A stretch of DNA of 64,000 nt from assembly GCF_037893015.1 (NCBI RefSeq), contig NC_133662.1:205673004-205737003 (forward strand), in the 5' to 3' direction. This document shows, one piece after another, positions 22,409 to 33,854 of this stretch. Every line of letters starts with the position of its first letter. Position 1 is the stretch's first letter. The translations under genes and the position numbers were made by a program. This stretch comes from Macrotis lagotis. Its lineage: Eukaryota > Chordata > Mammalia > Peramelemorphia > Peramelidae. The notes beneath the pieces were generated by a model. It searched no databases. It was not told the DNA's origin and was given only the letters and a program-made list of their open reading frames with translations.

Positions 22409-25400
22409 TTTTTTAAAATTTTGCTAAGTGCTTTCAGGAGAGTGGAATACAGAGTGCTTCATTTTTTATTGAAATTTTATTTTATTTTCCAATAACATGT
22501 TTTGAAAGTTTTTCAACATTCATACACATGCATATTTATGTTACATATTTTTCTGTCACTCTCTCTTTCCATCCTCCTCCCTCAGCGGTGAACACTCTGG
22601 TGAAAATCTTACATGTACATTTGCGTTTAACATGATTATATATCAGTCATTTTGTGCATGAGGAATTAGGACAAAGGGAAAATAAAGAAAACCATGAAAG
22701 AGGAAGGAAAATGTAAGAGAAGTTTTAAAAATGTAAAAATTGTATCCATTAAGATTCTGTGGTTTTTAATTTTTTTGTGTTTTTCCCATCTGGATATAAA
22801 TGGCTTTGTCCATAACAAGTCTCCTAGGATTGTCCTAGATCTCTGAATTGCTGAGAGGAGCTGCATCCATCATAATTGATCAACTAACAAGGTTGTTGCT
22901 AATGTGTACAGTGTTATCTAGGTTCTGCTCCCTTTACTCAGCATCAGTTCTTATAATTCTTCCCATGTTCCTACCATTTATGCTTTCTTATAGAACAATT
23001 GTACTCCATAACAGTCATATACCACAATTTGCTTAGTCATTCCCCAATTTAGTATTCCCTCAATTTCCAATTCTTAGTCACTACAGAAAGAGCTGTTATA
23101 ATATTTTTGATCACATGGAACTTTTCACATTTTTATGATTTCCTTTGAAAATAGGCCTAGTATTGGTATTGCTAGGTCAAAGGGCATAACCAGCATTATA
23201 GCTCCTTGGGCATAGTTCTATGTTGCTCTCAAGAACTATTGGGTTAGTTCGCAACTCCATCAATGTCCCAAACTTCCCACAACCTCTTCAACATTGATAA
23301 TTTACCTTTTTACTGATTTTAGACCATCTAATAGGTCTGGGGTAGCACTTCATATTTTTATACATTTCCTCTAATCAAAAATGGTTGAGAGCAGTTTTTC
23401 ATATGATTATATATAGATTTAATTTCTTCATATTTTTATCTTTTGATCAATTTCCAATTGGAGAATTTGACTTAATTCTCTATATATTTTAGAAATAAGA
23501 CCATTATCAGAGCCTCTAGATGTGAAAATTGTTTCCCAGTTTTCTGTTTTCCTTCTAATCTTAGCTGCATTGATTTTATTAGTCTAAACCCTTTTTATTT
23601 CAATGTAGTCAAAATAATCCATTTTGCAATTTATAATGTTCTCTATTTCTTGTTAGTTATAAATTTCTCCTTTTCCATAGATCCAACACATAGAATATTT
23701 CTTGATCAGTTAATCCAAGGTCTTTGAATTTGTCAAACAATAGATTCATAGTCATTTACTGCTATAGCTTTAGTACCTATTCACTGGTACTTTACTCTAT
23801 TTCTTAACAAAGATCAGGCAGTTTTGATGACTGTTGCTTTATAGTATAGTTTGTGATCTGATACAGATAGATACCCTTTCTTTGCATTTTTTCCATTAAT
23901 TTGCTTGATATTCTTGACCCTTCATTGCTCCAGATGAATTTTGTCACTACTTTTTCTAACTCTGTAAAATAGTTCTTTGGTAGTTTGAGTGTGTTGACAC
24001 TGAATAAGTAATTTAATTTCAATAGAAATGTCATTTTTTTATCATATTAGCTTGATCTAACCATGAGCAATCAATGTTTTTCCAAATGTTAGATCTGACT
24101 TTATTTGTGTGAAAAGTATTTTGCAGTTGTGTTCATAGAGTTACTGGATTTGTCTTGGGAGGTAGATTCCCAAGTATTTTATCTACAGTTAATTTAATAA
24201 CTTCTTTCTGTCTCTTGCACCTAGGCTTTATTTTTCATTTATAGAAATTATAATTATTTACATGGGTTTATTTTATAGACTGCTGCTTTGCTAAAGTTGT
24301 TAATTATTTCAAGTAATTTTTTAGTTGATTTTCTAGGGTTCTCCAAGTTTACCAACATATCATCTCCAAAAAAGTGAAAGTTTTGCTTCTTCATTGCCAA
24401 GTCTAATTCCTTCAATTTCTTTTTCTTCTCTTATTGCTAAAGAAAACATTTCTGATACTATATTGACTAGTAGTGGTGATAATGGGCAACTTTGTTTCAC
24501 TCCTGATCTTTTTGGAAACGCTCTTATTTTATTACCATTACATATAAAGGTTTGTTGATGGTTTTAGTAGATACTACTTATTATTTTGAGAAAAATATTC
24601 ATTCCTACACTCCGTAAAGTTTTTAATAGAAATGAATTTTGCATTTTGTTAAAGGCTTTTTCAGCAGCTATTGAGATCATCTTAAATTTTCTGAATGGTT
24701 TTATTATTGATATGGTCAATTATATTAAGTATTTTTCTAGCATTGAATCATCAGTCTACCTGGTATTAATCCTATTTTATCATGATGTTTTATCCTAGTA
24801 ATAACTTGTAATCTTTTTGCTATAATTTTATTTTAGTTTTCTATCAATGTCCATTAAGAATATTTGGTCTATACTTTTTTTTTTCCTGTTTTGATCCTTC
24901 TTGGTATAGCTATCAGCACCATATTGATGTTGTAAAAGGTATTTGGGAGAGTTCCTTCTCCTTTATGCAGAATTGGAATTAATTGTTCCTTGAAAGTTTG
25001 GAAGAATTCCCTTGTAAATCCATCTGGACCTGGAGACTTCTTCTTAGGGAATTTATTGATGGTATCATCAATTTCTTTTTTCTGAAATAGGGTTAATCCA
25101 GATGGCTTATATGTTTTAAAAAATATTCATCCATTTTACTCAGCTTGTCAAGCTTATTGGTGTTCAGGTGGGCAAAATATCTCTGAATTATTTTTTTAAT
25201 TACCTCTTCATCCATGGTGATTCATCCTTTTTTATTTTTGATACTGATAATTTGATGTTCTTTATTTTATAAATCAGATTATACAGAGTTTTATTTATTT
25301 TATTGATTTTTTTATAAAACCAACACTATTTATTTGATCAATGGTTTTCTTGTTTTTAATTTTATTAATTTCTCCTTTGATTTTCAGAATTTTTAATTTG

Positions 25401-25788
25401 CTATGTTATTGAAGATCTTTAATTTATTCTTTTTTTAGCTTTTTTTAGCTAGAAATTCAATAGCCCAATTTTTTAAACTACTCTTTCTCCATTTTACTCA
25501 TATAAGCATTTAGAGATATAAAATTTCCCCTAAAAATACCTTGGATATATGCCATAAATTTTGGTATAATGTCCCATTGTTATCATTTTCTTGAATGAAG
25601 TGGTTGATGATTTCTTCAATTAGTTTTTAATCCACTTATTTTTTAAAATAAGGTTCTTTAGTTTCCAATTATTTTTTGGTATATCTTTCCTCTGCCCTTT
25701 ATTACACGTAATTTTTATTGCATCATGATCTGAAAAGCATTCATTTATTATTTCTGCCTTTCTGCATTTGATTGTAGGTTTTTATGCC
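22409..25788 (-). mobile_element. LINE-1, minus strand, 3' UTR and ORF2 (left part)
   Basis: Reads on the minus strand from ORF2 endonuclease (25788 side) to the 3' end. The ORF2 C-terminus is plain at 23804-24034 minus (KLNYLF, then [15 protein letters not shown]). The reverse-transcriptase zone lies at 24400-25200, and the endonuclease zone near 25690-25788 includes tgcatcatgatctgaaaagc, reverse of the SDHDA-type catalytic motif. Many stops. The 5' part of this L1 continues beyond the retrovirus at 32666-33711. Confidence 0.8.
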
Positions 25789-26279
25789 TGAATAGGTTAA
25801 AATGTGAGATTTCTTATAGAAAATGTTTTTAGAGGCACCCTGCGTCCGAATGACTACTGTCCTCACTAACTACTTCAATCACCAAAATAGTTCTTAGAAT
25901 CTGATAAAACAAAACATTTCCTGAAACATGTTGACCCTGCCTTTCCCTTCTTGCATTGGGTACTTTTGGGCAAATATGTTTCCATTTACATCCTGTGTAT
26001 TATCTGATTTGTTCCTTGTATCTGGGTTAGATTTTGAGCTTAGAATGCAAGTCCATATCCTCAACTAATAAGGATAAAGGCCAGTGGTGGACTGATGTTG
26101 TCAGGAACTCTATATAATTATCCTGATACTTGTACTTGGCACCTTCCTTCAGTCAGAGGTGAAGTCCGCTTCTCATGAAAAAGGAATAAAAGATTTCTTT
26201 CTATCTTGAGAAATCTGTTAAATTCATTTTATTTAAATAAGAACCATTTGGACCGTGCTCTTTCAGGATCACGTGGTCA
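25789..26279 (+). repeat. 5' LTR of the provirus
   Basis: Starts tgaataggttaaaatgtgag, repeated at 32237 as tgaatgggttaaaatgtgag. It contains a TATA box (tatataa, 26111-26117) and polyadenylation signal (aataaa, 26185-26190). The right end at a ca, just before the primer site, is inferred from that site, because the 3' LTR stops earlier and cannot confirm it. Confidence 0.85.
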
Positions 26280-26280
26280 G

Positions 26281-26298
26281 TGGGGGGGATCATCCGGT
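26281..26298 (+). promoter_or_regulatory. Putative primer-binding site, proline-tRNA-like
   Basis: The string tgggggggatcatccggt follows the LTR by one or two bases. It resembles the proline-tRNA primer site used by many gammaretroviruses (a G-run, then a tc and a tccgg block) but has several mismatches. A different primer tRNA cannot be excluded. Confidence 0.5.
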
Positions 26299-26618
26299 TC
26301 TTGAATTTGGAAAAAAGGCTCTCTGCCTGATTTCAACAGTTTGCCAACAATCAGGAGTCCTTGTCCCTCCTCTGAGCAAAGTAACCCTTAGTGGAGAGAC
26401 TCAGTGCAAATCGAAGGGAAGCTCCCTGGCTGAAAACCCAACCAGTGGATGAGGGCAGCATGGAACCCAAAGATAAGCCTAGACTTTTGAATGTGAGTAT
26501 TACTAGGTTCCTGGAGGGCCAGCACCATTTGAGTGACTGAGGTTTGGAGGACACTCCAATGAATTGGGCATAAAAAGGACTGGAGTTTAAGTACACTGGC
26601 TCATTACAAGTATTTAAA

Positions 26619-28270
26619 ATGGGAACAGCTCAGTCCAAGCCCTCCCCCAACAGCAAAGAAATAAAGGAAACAGCAGATAGTCCCTTAGGGAATAGACAAA
26701 GCAATTAGAACGAGCTACCAAATTACAGAGAAAAAAAGTAAGAAGAAAATGATAAAATATTGTTGTTTTGTGGGCAAAGAAATAGGAGACGGGGCTGCTA
26801 GGTGGCGCAGTGGATAAAGCACCGGCCCTGGAGTCAGGAGTACCTGGGTTGATATCCGGTCTCAAACACTTAATAATTATCTAGCTGTGTGGCTTTGGGC
26901 AAGCCACTTAATCCCATTTGCCTAGCAAAAAAAACTAAAAAAAAAAACCTAAAAAAAAGAATTAGGAGAAGGAACAACTTGCCCCTTGTATGGCTCAACT
27001 GAAGATTGGGTGTGTCAAAAATTAAATTTGTTTGTGAACCCTCTCAAGCTGGAGGAAGTAATATATGTTAGCCTCTGGCACCCTGGAGAGAAAATGTTTT
27101 TGAGCCAAAAAGAGAAAGATGAGAAGAAGGAAGAATGGAAGGAGGAATGAGATCTCCTTCTATCACTTCTTCTCCCATTTCTCAATCCCCTGCCTGCTCC
27201 TCACCCCTGAGACTCTTATTATGGCATGCCCTCATGCTCCCCTAAGGAGGGAAATTAAACAATTAAAAAAAGATCTTGAAAACTTCCCCCTTGGGGTCAC
27301 CAGATTCCAAAATACCAGAAGCTGTTGTACCCCCTTAGGGAGGTTCCCACAGGGCTGGGAACCATGGGCTGTGTAAACCCACTCAGCACTACTGATGCCA
27401 GGCATTTTTAAAAGGAAATGAAATCTTTAATGGAAAACCCCCACAGGACTAGCAGAACAATTTGACCAATTTCTGGGCCCAAACTTGTACACCTGGGGTG
27501 AACTAATGTCCCTCTCCAATATCCTGTTTCCACAGGAGGAACAGGGGATGATAAGAGGAGTGGCCAAGGAATGGGACCACAGGCATCCCCTGGCAGTGGG
27601 AATTGTTCCTGCTGATCAAAAGTTTCCCTTGGTGGGTCTCCACTGTCACCAACATAACCCAGTCCACTGAGAGCATTTGTAGAACTTGAGAGAATTGATA
27701 GTTACAGGAGTTAGAAATGCATTACTGAAAACTTAAAGAAAGCCTTTTCAGAAACACAGGGGAGAGAGGAGGTCCCTGTTGAATATTTAAATAAATTAAA
27801 AGAAAACATGAGGAAGTACTCTGGACTCAACCCTGATGGCCCAAACTGAGGGAACCCCAAAATTGTATTTTGTGACTAATGCCTGACCAGTCATAAGTAG
27901 AAAGTTACAGAAGACATAAGGATGGAGTAATAAGCCTCTTACTAGTCTATTGGAAGAAGCTGCTAAAGTTTACACCAGGAGGGACAATGAGAAGCAGAAA
28001 GCCATGTTTTTGTACAGGCTGTAAAAGAATTGAATTCAGGAAAAAGAGGAGGGTTTAGAAGAGAAGAGAGATTCTGACAGGTAGGCTGCCACCAAGGTTC
28101 TGCTGGAAGGAAACTCCTCTGAAGCTGGGTTGCCTAAGGGCAGAAGATCAGGAAACAATGTCAGATAAAATCTTGGGAGTGTCAAGTGGAGGGACATATT
28201 TTGAGGGAGTGTCCATGTAGGAAGAAAGAAATAGCAAGTCTATTCCCTCATAGAAAGGGATGATGATTAG
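26619..28270 (+). pseudogene. Provirus gag (matrix, capsid, nucleocapsid), broken
   Basis: The start at 26619 encodes MGTAQSK, a myristoylation-type N-terminus. A SINE interrupts matrix at 26790. The capsid region includes a frame at 27485-27670 with YTWGEL, LFPQEEQGM and PADQKFPLVG, and a decayed major-homology zone near 27750-27830. The nucleocapsid knuckle lies at 28159-28221; its spacing fits Cx2Cx4Hx4C but the first Cys is Ser (tct at 28171). Multiple stops and frameshifts. The stop at 28268-28270 (gatgattaggga context) resembles the gag-pol readthrough stop of gammaretroviruses, one frame off the preceding knuckle. Confidence 0.85.
26790..26955 (+). mobile_element. WSINE1-type SINE in gag
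   Basis: Full-length copy (ggggctgctaggtggcgcag to a tail of a-runs broken by cctaaa) inside the matrix part of gag. Target duplication aaagaaataggaga / aaagaattaggaga (26776-26789, 26956-26969; one mismatch). Younger than the provirus. Confidence 0.93.
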
Positions 28271-31200
28271 GGAAATGGGGGTTATTTGAAACCCACCAGG
28301 AGCCCTTAGTAAATTTAACGGTGGGGCCAAGGGATGAAGAATATTATTTCCTTGTAGACACAGGAGCTGCTAGAACTTCACTCCTACAACTCCTCAATGA
28401 GGTTGAAATATCTAAGGAAATCTTGATTATCTCAGGAGTCCAGGGAGAAAACTTCCTGGTCTCTATGATCCAGGAATGCAAAGTGAAATTGGGAAAACAA
28501 GAAACAATTACCAACTACTCCTGATCTCAAAGGCTGGAACCAATCTATTGGGAAGAGACTTAATTACTAAATTAGGAAAGTTTTTTTGATGTGTTCTGCC
28601 TCAAGGATATACTAAATCTCCAAATCTATTTGGATAGGTTCTGGAAAGGTATTTTTTTTAGGTTTTTTTTTTACAAGGCAAATGGGGTTAAGTGGCTTGC
28701 CCAAGGCCACACAGCTAGGTAATTATTAAGTGTCTGAGACCAGATTTGAACCCAGGTACTCCTGACTCCAGGGCTAGTGCTTTATCCACTCAGCCACCTA
28801 GCCTCCCCTCTGGAAAGGTATTTGAAGAATTTTACCCTGGTTTTGGGTACTAGGGTCCTGCAATATGCTGATTGCCAGAGATAATAGGGAGAACACTAGT
28901 AATTATACTATAAAATCACCAAATTTCCTGGGGGGTATCTGTATTCCAAGTCTCAAAGGAAAAGCTCCAGTTTGTAGGAAAAGAGGTCAAATCTTTAGGA
29001 CATTTGTTCAGTGAGGGAAGTTAAGAGGCTGAATCCAGATTGGATTGAGGGTATTCTGCATACTCTGTTACCTCAGACCAAGAAAGAGTTGAAGTTTTGG
29101 GGCCTAATCAGGTACTGCTGGACCTGGATTGATTGCTATGCACTGATCACCAAACCCCTATATCAACACCTATTGGAAAAGAGTTTGGACTGCATAGATT
29201 GGGATCCTGAAAGTAGATAAAACTTTCAACCTTATTTCAACCTCCCCCCCCCCCACCGCTGTGTTAGCACTCCCAACATTAGAAAAGCTTTCTGTTTGTG
29301 AACATAGCCAAAAATGGGGTAGCATTGGGAGTCCTAGCCCAAATAAGAGGAGGGCAAAGAAGACCCATAGCTTTCCTATCTGAAGTGCTCTACTCTGTAG
29401 CAAGACGATGGCCTACTTGCATGCAGGCACGGCCTTATTATTGGAAGAAAGCAGGAAACTCACCTTTAGAGGGAGCCTCATTGTCAGTGTCCTTCACCAG
29501 GTTAGAACTATATTAATCCAGAAAGGAGGCAGATGAATGACTGATTCTAGCATCCTTAAATATGAAGCTATGTTATTAGAAAAAAATGATTTAGTAATAT
29601 CGCAAGATCATAATTTGAACCCAGCTTCATTCTTAACCTCAACCCCAGATTCTAACCTAGATGAAGAACATTGTTATCTGGAACTGGCAGAATTCCAAAC
29701 TACCAGGGAAACGCAATTGGTTCATTGGTGGGTCCTCTAGAGTAGAAAATGGGAAAAAAGAATGGATTTGCAACCATTGATGGGGATGTGACCTCTGTTG
29801 TGAGATCTGGTGGATTACTAGCCATTTGGTCAATACAGCCCTGTGAGGTATATGTACTCAATCAGGCCCTAAAATTATTAGAGGAAAAACATGGAAACAA
29901 ATACACTGATTCCAAATATACCTGGGGAATAGTACACATGTTTGGAAAAACATGGGAGAAAAGAGGATTGGTCAATAGCAAAGGGAAAGAGTTGGTACAC
30001 CATACAGTGATTCGAGAAGTACTAGAAAACATTCTTAGACCTAAGAATGTGGCTGTAATACATGTTAAAGGGCATCAGAATAGTAACTCCTTCAAAGCCT
30101 GAGGCAACCAATTAGCAGATGAGGCAGTGCAAGAGACCTCAGGGAGAAATGAGAATCCAGGTATGTTTATGCTGATCCCAGCACTCCCCCCTTGTTTATC
30201 CTCTCCCACCTTTACAAAGGAAGAAACGGAAAAAAGCTTCATCCCTTGGAGCAGTTAAATTCCTACCAGATGGCAGAGAGGCACTGAACAGGGCAAGCAT
30301 GAGACAGATCCTTCAACACCTACATCAAAGGAGCCATTCAAAAACCTGTGTGATGCTAAATTGACTACGATTGTAACTCCTGAATTGCACTCTCTGGCTC
30401 AACAGATGGTAGAAGGCTGCTTGATTTGTCAGAGGTCAAACAAGAGGACCCAACACCACACACCACAGGGAGGTTGACCACGTGGCATAAGGCCTTTTCA
30501 AAACATACAGGCAGATTTTACTCAACTTCCCCTGGTGGGACAACTCAAATATTTGCTGGTAATAGTGGACTATCCGACCTCTTGGCTGGAGGCCCTCCCC
30601 CTGTCCAAAGCAACTGCTTCAGTGGTAACTAAGACTTTATTAGAGCAAATTATCCCTAGACTTGGAATAGTGGAGAGGATAGACTTAGATCAGGAATGCA
30701 TTTTACAGCCAAGGTTCTGAAGGACCTAGCTAAAGCACTTGAGATTACCTGGGAGCCTTTGGCATCCACCATCTTCTGGCAAAGTGGAGAGAATTAATCA
30801 GGAAATCAAAAGGCAGTTGACTAAAATGGCAATGGAAACACATGTCCCGTGGATCAAGTGTTTGCCCCTGGCTTTGGTAAGGCTCAGAACCAAACCTCAT
30901 TGAGATATTAAGTTGTTGTCTTATGAATTACTATATGGACATCCCTTTTTCACCCCAGCTCTTCCCTCCCCAAAACTTGGGATCCTATCTTTAGCACCAA
31001 AGATTTATTCCTGAGAAGGTACCTTAAAGCCTTAATAACTCACAAGAATTACAGAAAAAAAGGGTTAATTGTACAAATCCCTCCCCCCAACCCCCTCCTG
31101 AGTTTCCTTCTACATAAATTCCAAATTGGAGATTGGATAAAATTGGAAAGATGAAAAATTAATTCTAGGCTGGGATGGCCTTTTTCAGTTTTTGCTATTT

Positions 31201-31300
31201 TCAGATACTACTGTTCGCACTCAGGAACATGGCTAGATACACCAACCTTTGTGAAAGGACCTGCACCCCTATCAGAACCAGAGTGAATGACTAAAAATGG
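28271..31300 (+). pseudogene. Provirus pro-pol (protease, RT, RNase H, integrase), broken
   Basis: Protease at about 28321-28580 with the active-site motif FLVDTGA (catalytic Asp present) and a GRDL C-terminal motif. The reverse transcriptase lacks its N-terminal part: sequence jumps at about 28590 from the protease end to VLPQGY. The polymerase YxDD motif reads YADC (28864-28875), so a catalytic Asp is lost. A SINE sits at 28655. The connection domain is at 29011-29220. RNase H at 29749-30102 has TDSKY with catalytic Asp (29908-29910) and GHQ. Integrase has Asp at 30514, Asp at 30688 and Glu at 30787 (58- and about 33-codon spacings) but stops between them. Nonfunctional. Confidence 0.88.
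28655..28808 (-). mobile_element. WSINE1-type SINE in pol, minus strand
   Basis: Full-length reverse copy with perfect target duplication tctggaaaggtattt (28640-28654, 28809-28823). It interrupts the reverse-transcriptase remnant of the provirus. Confidence 0.94.
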
Positions 31301-31339
31301 AAATGATCTCAAACTATACCTGAAAAGGAAACCTCCCAC

Positions 31340-32225
31340 TGGGTGGATGCATGATCATTGATGTGTCTAGTAGTACTTCTTCCTCAATCTTTAAGGGTTA
31401 TTGGTGTACTTTTATTTCTAGTTGTAATATTCTTAATTCTGGTGATTTTTGGTCTGAATCTTTTCATACCTATCCCATTCCAGGGTGCAAATACAGTGTC
31501 ACTCTTTGGGGCTGGCCTTATCGCTTCTTGGTCTAGATACTGGAAAGTCTATTCCCCACTCTTTCTGTACATTATGAAATCCCTTTCAAATAGTTTCCAG
31601 TTAGTTTGCATTGCAACTCTCCTGACATCTCTATTTGCTGCAAAGGCTAGGCCTATTCCCCCTTTGGTAGAGAACCAATCTGTTGCTTATGCAGAAGGTT
31701 GGAAGAACCTTTAACCTTTCCAACTGTTGGATTTGTGGGGGACGACAACAACCAGATCAATACCCTTGGACCCAGCATGGATACTTAGAACTTGTGAGGA
31801 ATTGAGTCTATCCAACCTATTGTGTCAAAATTGATGATAATGGATGAGTGGTAAAGGGAATCACCAATGACATCAGAAAGTTTGCACCTGTCCCTGTACA
31901 AATCTGGAATTCTCCCTTTAATATCCCATGGTGGTCCTATTTTGGAGGAAATTGGTGGAAACAAATTCTTTGAGTCCTCTTAATAGCCCTCAGTGGGATC
32001 ATGCTGTTGCCAGTATATTTACCTTGCATGATCCAACTAATGACCTGGATGGCTCAGGACAACCTTAATAAAATGATCACTGTTACTGCTAATCAAAACA
32101 GGATGCTAATATTAAAGGGACAAGAATGGATCCCTCTTTACCAAGAGGATCCCAAGGGTGATGACCAAATAGATCAGCAAAGTGAAGCAGCAATACAAGA
32201 TTTTGAAGATATCTCATCGAAATAA
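31340..32225 (+). pseudogene. Provirus env remnant, internally deleted
   Basis: An N-terminal frame at 31358-31714 has a hydrophobic leader-like run (VLLFLVVIFLILVIFG) and a later second hydrophobic stretch. A C-terminal frame at 32001-32225 follows a membrane-proximal WWSYFGGNWW motif (about 31927-31960), a membrane span (LLPVYLPCMIQL), and a short tail ending in taa at 32223. The total is about 0.9 kb, far less than a normal env, so most of the surface subunit and the outer part of the transmembrane subunit are gone. Identity rests on position and the C-terminal layout, not on a search. Confidence 0.7.
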
Positions 32226-32235
32226 AGAGGAGGGA
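32224..32235 (+). promoter_or_regulatory. Polypurine tract
   Basis: Twelve purines (aaagaggaggga) directly before the 3' LTR, the expected site for plus-strand priming. Confidence 0.8.
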
Positions 32236-32236
32236 T

Positions 32237-32665
32237 TGAATGGGTTAAAATGTGAGATTTCTTACAGAAAATGCTTTAGAGGTACCTGCCCTTTCCCCTC
32301 CTCAATCACCAAAACAGTTTTTAGAACTGATGAAACAAAACATTTCCTGAAACATGCTGATCCTGCCTCCTCCTTCCTACATTAGGTGCTTTTGGGCAAA
32401 CATGCTTCCATTTACATCCTGTGTATTACCTCCTTGTTCCTTGTATCCAGGCTAGATTTTGTGCTTAGATTTTAAAACCATATCCTCAGCCAAGGAGTAT
32501 AAAGGTCAGTGGTGGGCTGATGTTGCATCAGGACCTCTATATAATACTCTCACTACTTGTACTTGGTGCCTCCCTTCAATCTCTTGCCTCCTTCTCATGA
32601 GAAATGAATAAAAGTTTTTCTCTGTACCTTGAGAAATCTCTGAAATTCATTTTAATTAAATAAGA
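32237..32665 (+). repeat. 3' LTR of the provirus, U5 truncated
   Basis: Repeats the 5' LTR from tgaatgggttaaaatg to aattaaataaga, with TATA box (32538-32544) and polyadenylation signal (32607-32612). The last ~37 bases of the 5' LTR (before its primer site) have no counterpart here. L1 ORF1 sequence starts instead, without a target duplication. Confidence 0.85.
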
Positions 32666-33711
32666 GAGGTCTTTTCTTTTCTATCTCCATTCAGTTTTCC
32701 CCCAGAGGTCTATCTGGGGATAGACATAAGTTTTCTAAGATTTTATTCACCTTCTTAACTTCCTGGTTAATCTTACTTTTACATGAGTTGTTTTCCTTTT
32801 CCATTTGATTAATTTTGCTCCATGACGAGTTGCATTTCTTTTCCAGTTGGTCGATTTTATTTTTTGATGAGTAACATTTTGACGAGTGACATTCTTTTTC
32901 CAGTTGATCATTTTTACTTCTAAGGAAGTTGATTTCTTCAGTCAATTTTTTATAATTCTCCTGCTTGGCTCTCATTTCTTTTTTCCCATTTTTCTTCTTT
33001 TTCTCTTCTTTGGTTTTGAAAATCTTTTTTAAGCTCTTCCATTAGGTTTTTGGATTTGAATACAATTAATAAATTCCTTTGAAACTTTCCATGAAGGTAA
33101 TTTGTCACTGCTTTCTTCTTCTGAGATGACAGTTTTATCAACTCTGTCTGAATAGTAACTATTTATGGATAGCAATCTTTTTGTTTTTTGGCTCATTTTG
33201 ATAGTTGAGCTCTGCTCCTGATGTATAAGGGAGTATAGTCCTGAGCTTTTTTGCTAGGGTTGGAATCTGATCTTTGGTTTATCACTTGCCAAAGTGGTGC
33301 CTAAGCAGAGATTTTTTTTCCTCCTTTATGCAAATACTTTATTTATGCAGTGGTTTGTTTCCTAGTCAGTGTTCCCAGGTATCAAACTTTGTCTGGGGTT
33401 AGGATCCTCCCTGTTGGCCTGCTGTCTAGCTGAGCCAGAATCTGAACTGTGCTGAGGCTAGAAGCCTTCCATGATTTTCCCACTCTCCTGCTTAGCTTGG
33501 CTATACTCCCCCTTTTTATCTGAAGAGACAGACCTTCACTGAAGATTCTCCATGATATCTAGAGATGAGAATTTATTTTTCTCCCTTTTTTTTATTTTGA
33601 GGAGATCTGTAGTTTTAATGTACATGGAAAAGCTTCATATAATGTTGTATGAGGAAAAGCTCCAAGAACATACTAGCTTCATGCTGCCATCTTGGTTCCA
33701 TCCTTGAGGTT
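32666..33711 (-). mobile_element. LINE-1, minus strand, ORF1 and 5' UTR (right part)
   Basis: Continues the L1 of 22409-25788 on the far side of the provirus. Minus-strand frames at 32691-32975 and 32950-33141 are ORF1 coiled-coil relics (lysine/glutamate heptads). The 5' UTR runs to 33711 and ends in a YY1-type element (gccatcttgg, 33686-33695, reverse of CCAAGATGGC). The stretch between ORF1 coiled coil and ORF2 endonuclease is missing. Confidence 0.75.
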
Positions 33712-33850
33712 CTACCTCAGTCTCCTTTACTGTATAACAGAAATAATAATAGTGCCTACTTCTCAATGTTATTGTGATGATCAAATGGCATATTTATGAT
33801 GCTTCACATAGCATCAGACAAGTAATAGATGCTTAATACATGCTTGTTCC
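33712..33850 (+). mobile_element. MAR1-type SINE, 3' half (partner of 22303-22392)
   Basis: cctcagtctcctttactgta, aataataatagtgcctactt, tattgtgatgatcaaatggc, and a tail with agtaatagatgcttaataca. Same strand as the 5' half at 22303, so probably the same SINE split by the nested insertion. Confidence 0.6.
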
Positions 33851-33854
33851 CTTT

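Larger units (their letters stand above)
25789..32665 (+). mobile_element. Gammaretrovirus-like endogenous provirus, defective
   Basis: A plus-strand provirus: 5' LTR, primer site, gag, pro-pol, env remnant, polypurine tract, 3' LTR. It belongs with class I (gamma-like) retroviruses by its protein similarities, its single CCHC-type zinc knuckle and its proline-tRNA-like primer site. It is dead: every gene has stops and frameshifts, and the N-terminal reverse transcriptase and most of env are deleted. The two LTRs differ at roughly 15% of aligned sites by eye, so the insertion is old. It lies inside an L1 and holds two WSINE1 copies. Confidence 0.9.

Noticed and set aside
31358..31714. 118-codon hydrophobic env-like frame as a possible domesticated (syncytin-like) gene
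   Set aside because: Most of env is deleted, including the outer transmembrane subunit, and the frame is short and unsupported.
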